Origin: Pelargonium cotyledonis
Taxonomy: Eukaryota; Streptophyta; Magnoliopsida; Geraniales; Geraniaceae
Assembly (NCBI GenBank): GCA_036897625.1
Contig: JAYMTA010001157.1
Span: 1 to 21,474 of the forward strand
DNA length: 21,474 nt
Reading direction: 5' to 3'
Shown: in pieces, positions 21,301 to 21,474 of the stretch
Layout of the letters: every line of letters starts with the position of its first letter
Position numbering within the stretch: the stretch's first letter is position 1
The notes under the pieces: generated by a model
What the model saw: the letters and a program-made list of their open reading frames with translations, nothing else
Databases searched by the model: none
What the model was told of the DNA's origin: nothing
Program-made: the position numbers and the translations under genes

Positions 21301-21474
21301 TTTTTCTGAAAACATATACTCAAGATAAATGTTTATAATTTCGGACAAGTAGATCAAATAGGTATATATCGATTTTGATTGAATTTGTTTAAGTTTCTCA
21401 TTTTAATTATAACTATTATGTTGGGGTTGGACCGATTGGTTTGAATATTGGCTGGTATGATTCAAACCAGTCGG
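21301..21474 (-). promoter_or_regulatory. Upstream region of HAOX with probable 5' UTR intron acceptor
   Basis: On the minus strand, TATGTTTTCAG ends at 21306, five bases before the start codon. It has the T-rich run and AG of a splice acceptor, so the leader probably contains an intron whose first exon lies beyond the window. The AT-rich sequence beyond it would then be intron. If instead it is not spliced, two upstream in-frame ATGs would extend the protein by residues with no family match. Confidence 0.4.
21432..21474. repeat. Inverted repeat at the window edge
   Basis: CCGATTGGTTTGAAT at 21432-21446 pairs with ATTCAAACCAGTCGG at 21460-21474 (14 of 15 bases) around a 13-base loop. The right arm runs to the last base, so the full extent cannot be judged. 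It could be a free-standing hairpin or one part of a GGTTTGAACC-rich plant repeat. Confidence 0.6.

Noticed and set aside
1-21474. CRISPR array, phage, toxin-antitoxin or other bacterial defence system
   Set aside because: All genes are spliced plant genes; no spaced direct repeats or bacterial gene structure were found.

Overview
The window is an ordinary piece of a flowering-plant nuclear genome. It holds four intron-rich protein genes with canonical GT-AG introns, AT-rich introns and intergenic DNA, and small degenerate transposon remnants. The products (a UBP1-type RNA-binding protein, the chloroplast regulator FLU, the flowering regulator PHL and a peroxisomal 2-hydroxy-acid oxidase) and the sequence style fit a core eudicot, probably a rosid; the sequence does not fix the species. 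No RNA genes, CRISPR arrays or bacterial-type operons were seen.

Layout. (1) 1-5540, plus strand: promoter with two ABRE/G-box-like motifs, then UBP1 in 12 coding exons (419 aa, three RRMs). (2) 6339-9283, minus strand: FLU in 5 coding exons (321 aa), convergent with UBP1; the 3' ends share an interval of about 0.8 kb. (3) 9284-10707: intergenic region between the divergent FLU and PHL genes, with a hairpin MITE. (4) 10708-17852, plus strand: PHL in 12 coding exons (1364 aa), with an SPT20-like N-terminal half and a glutamine-rich C-terminus. (5) 18461-21300, minus strand: HAOX/GLO-type oxidase in 10 coding exons (364 aa, C-terminal SML peroxisome signal), convergent with PHL. All exon joins were worked out by hand from reading frame, splice sites and recalled family sequences; the phases close exactly in all four genes.

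The genes do not form a pathway. From memory, however, the order UBP1C - FLU - (NUP107) - HAOX1 occurs on Arabidopsis chromosome 3 (At3g14100, At3g14110, At3g14120, At3g14130). UBP1, FLU and HAOX therefore look like a conserved microsyntenic block in which PHL (At1g72390 in Arabidopsis) occupies the middle position. This also supports naming the TPR gene FLU rather than another plastid TPR protein.

The less ordinary content is in the non-coding DNA: a tandem duplication in FLU intron 1 carrying RTE-LINE/SINE-like tails; one small inverted-repeat element family present in both a FLU intron and a PHL intron; an intergenic hairpin MITE; a one-ended Stowaway-like sequence in a UBP1 intron; and a possible SINE head in a PHL intron. 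I found no convincing new biological system.
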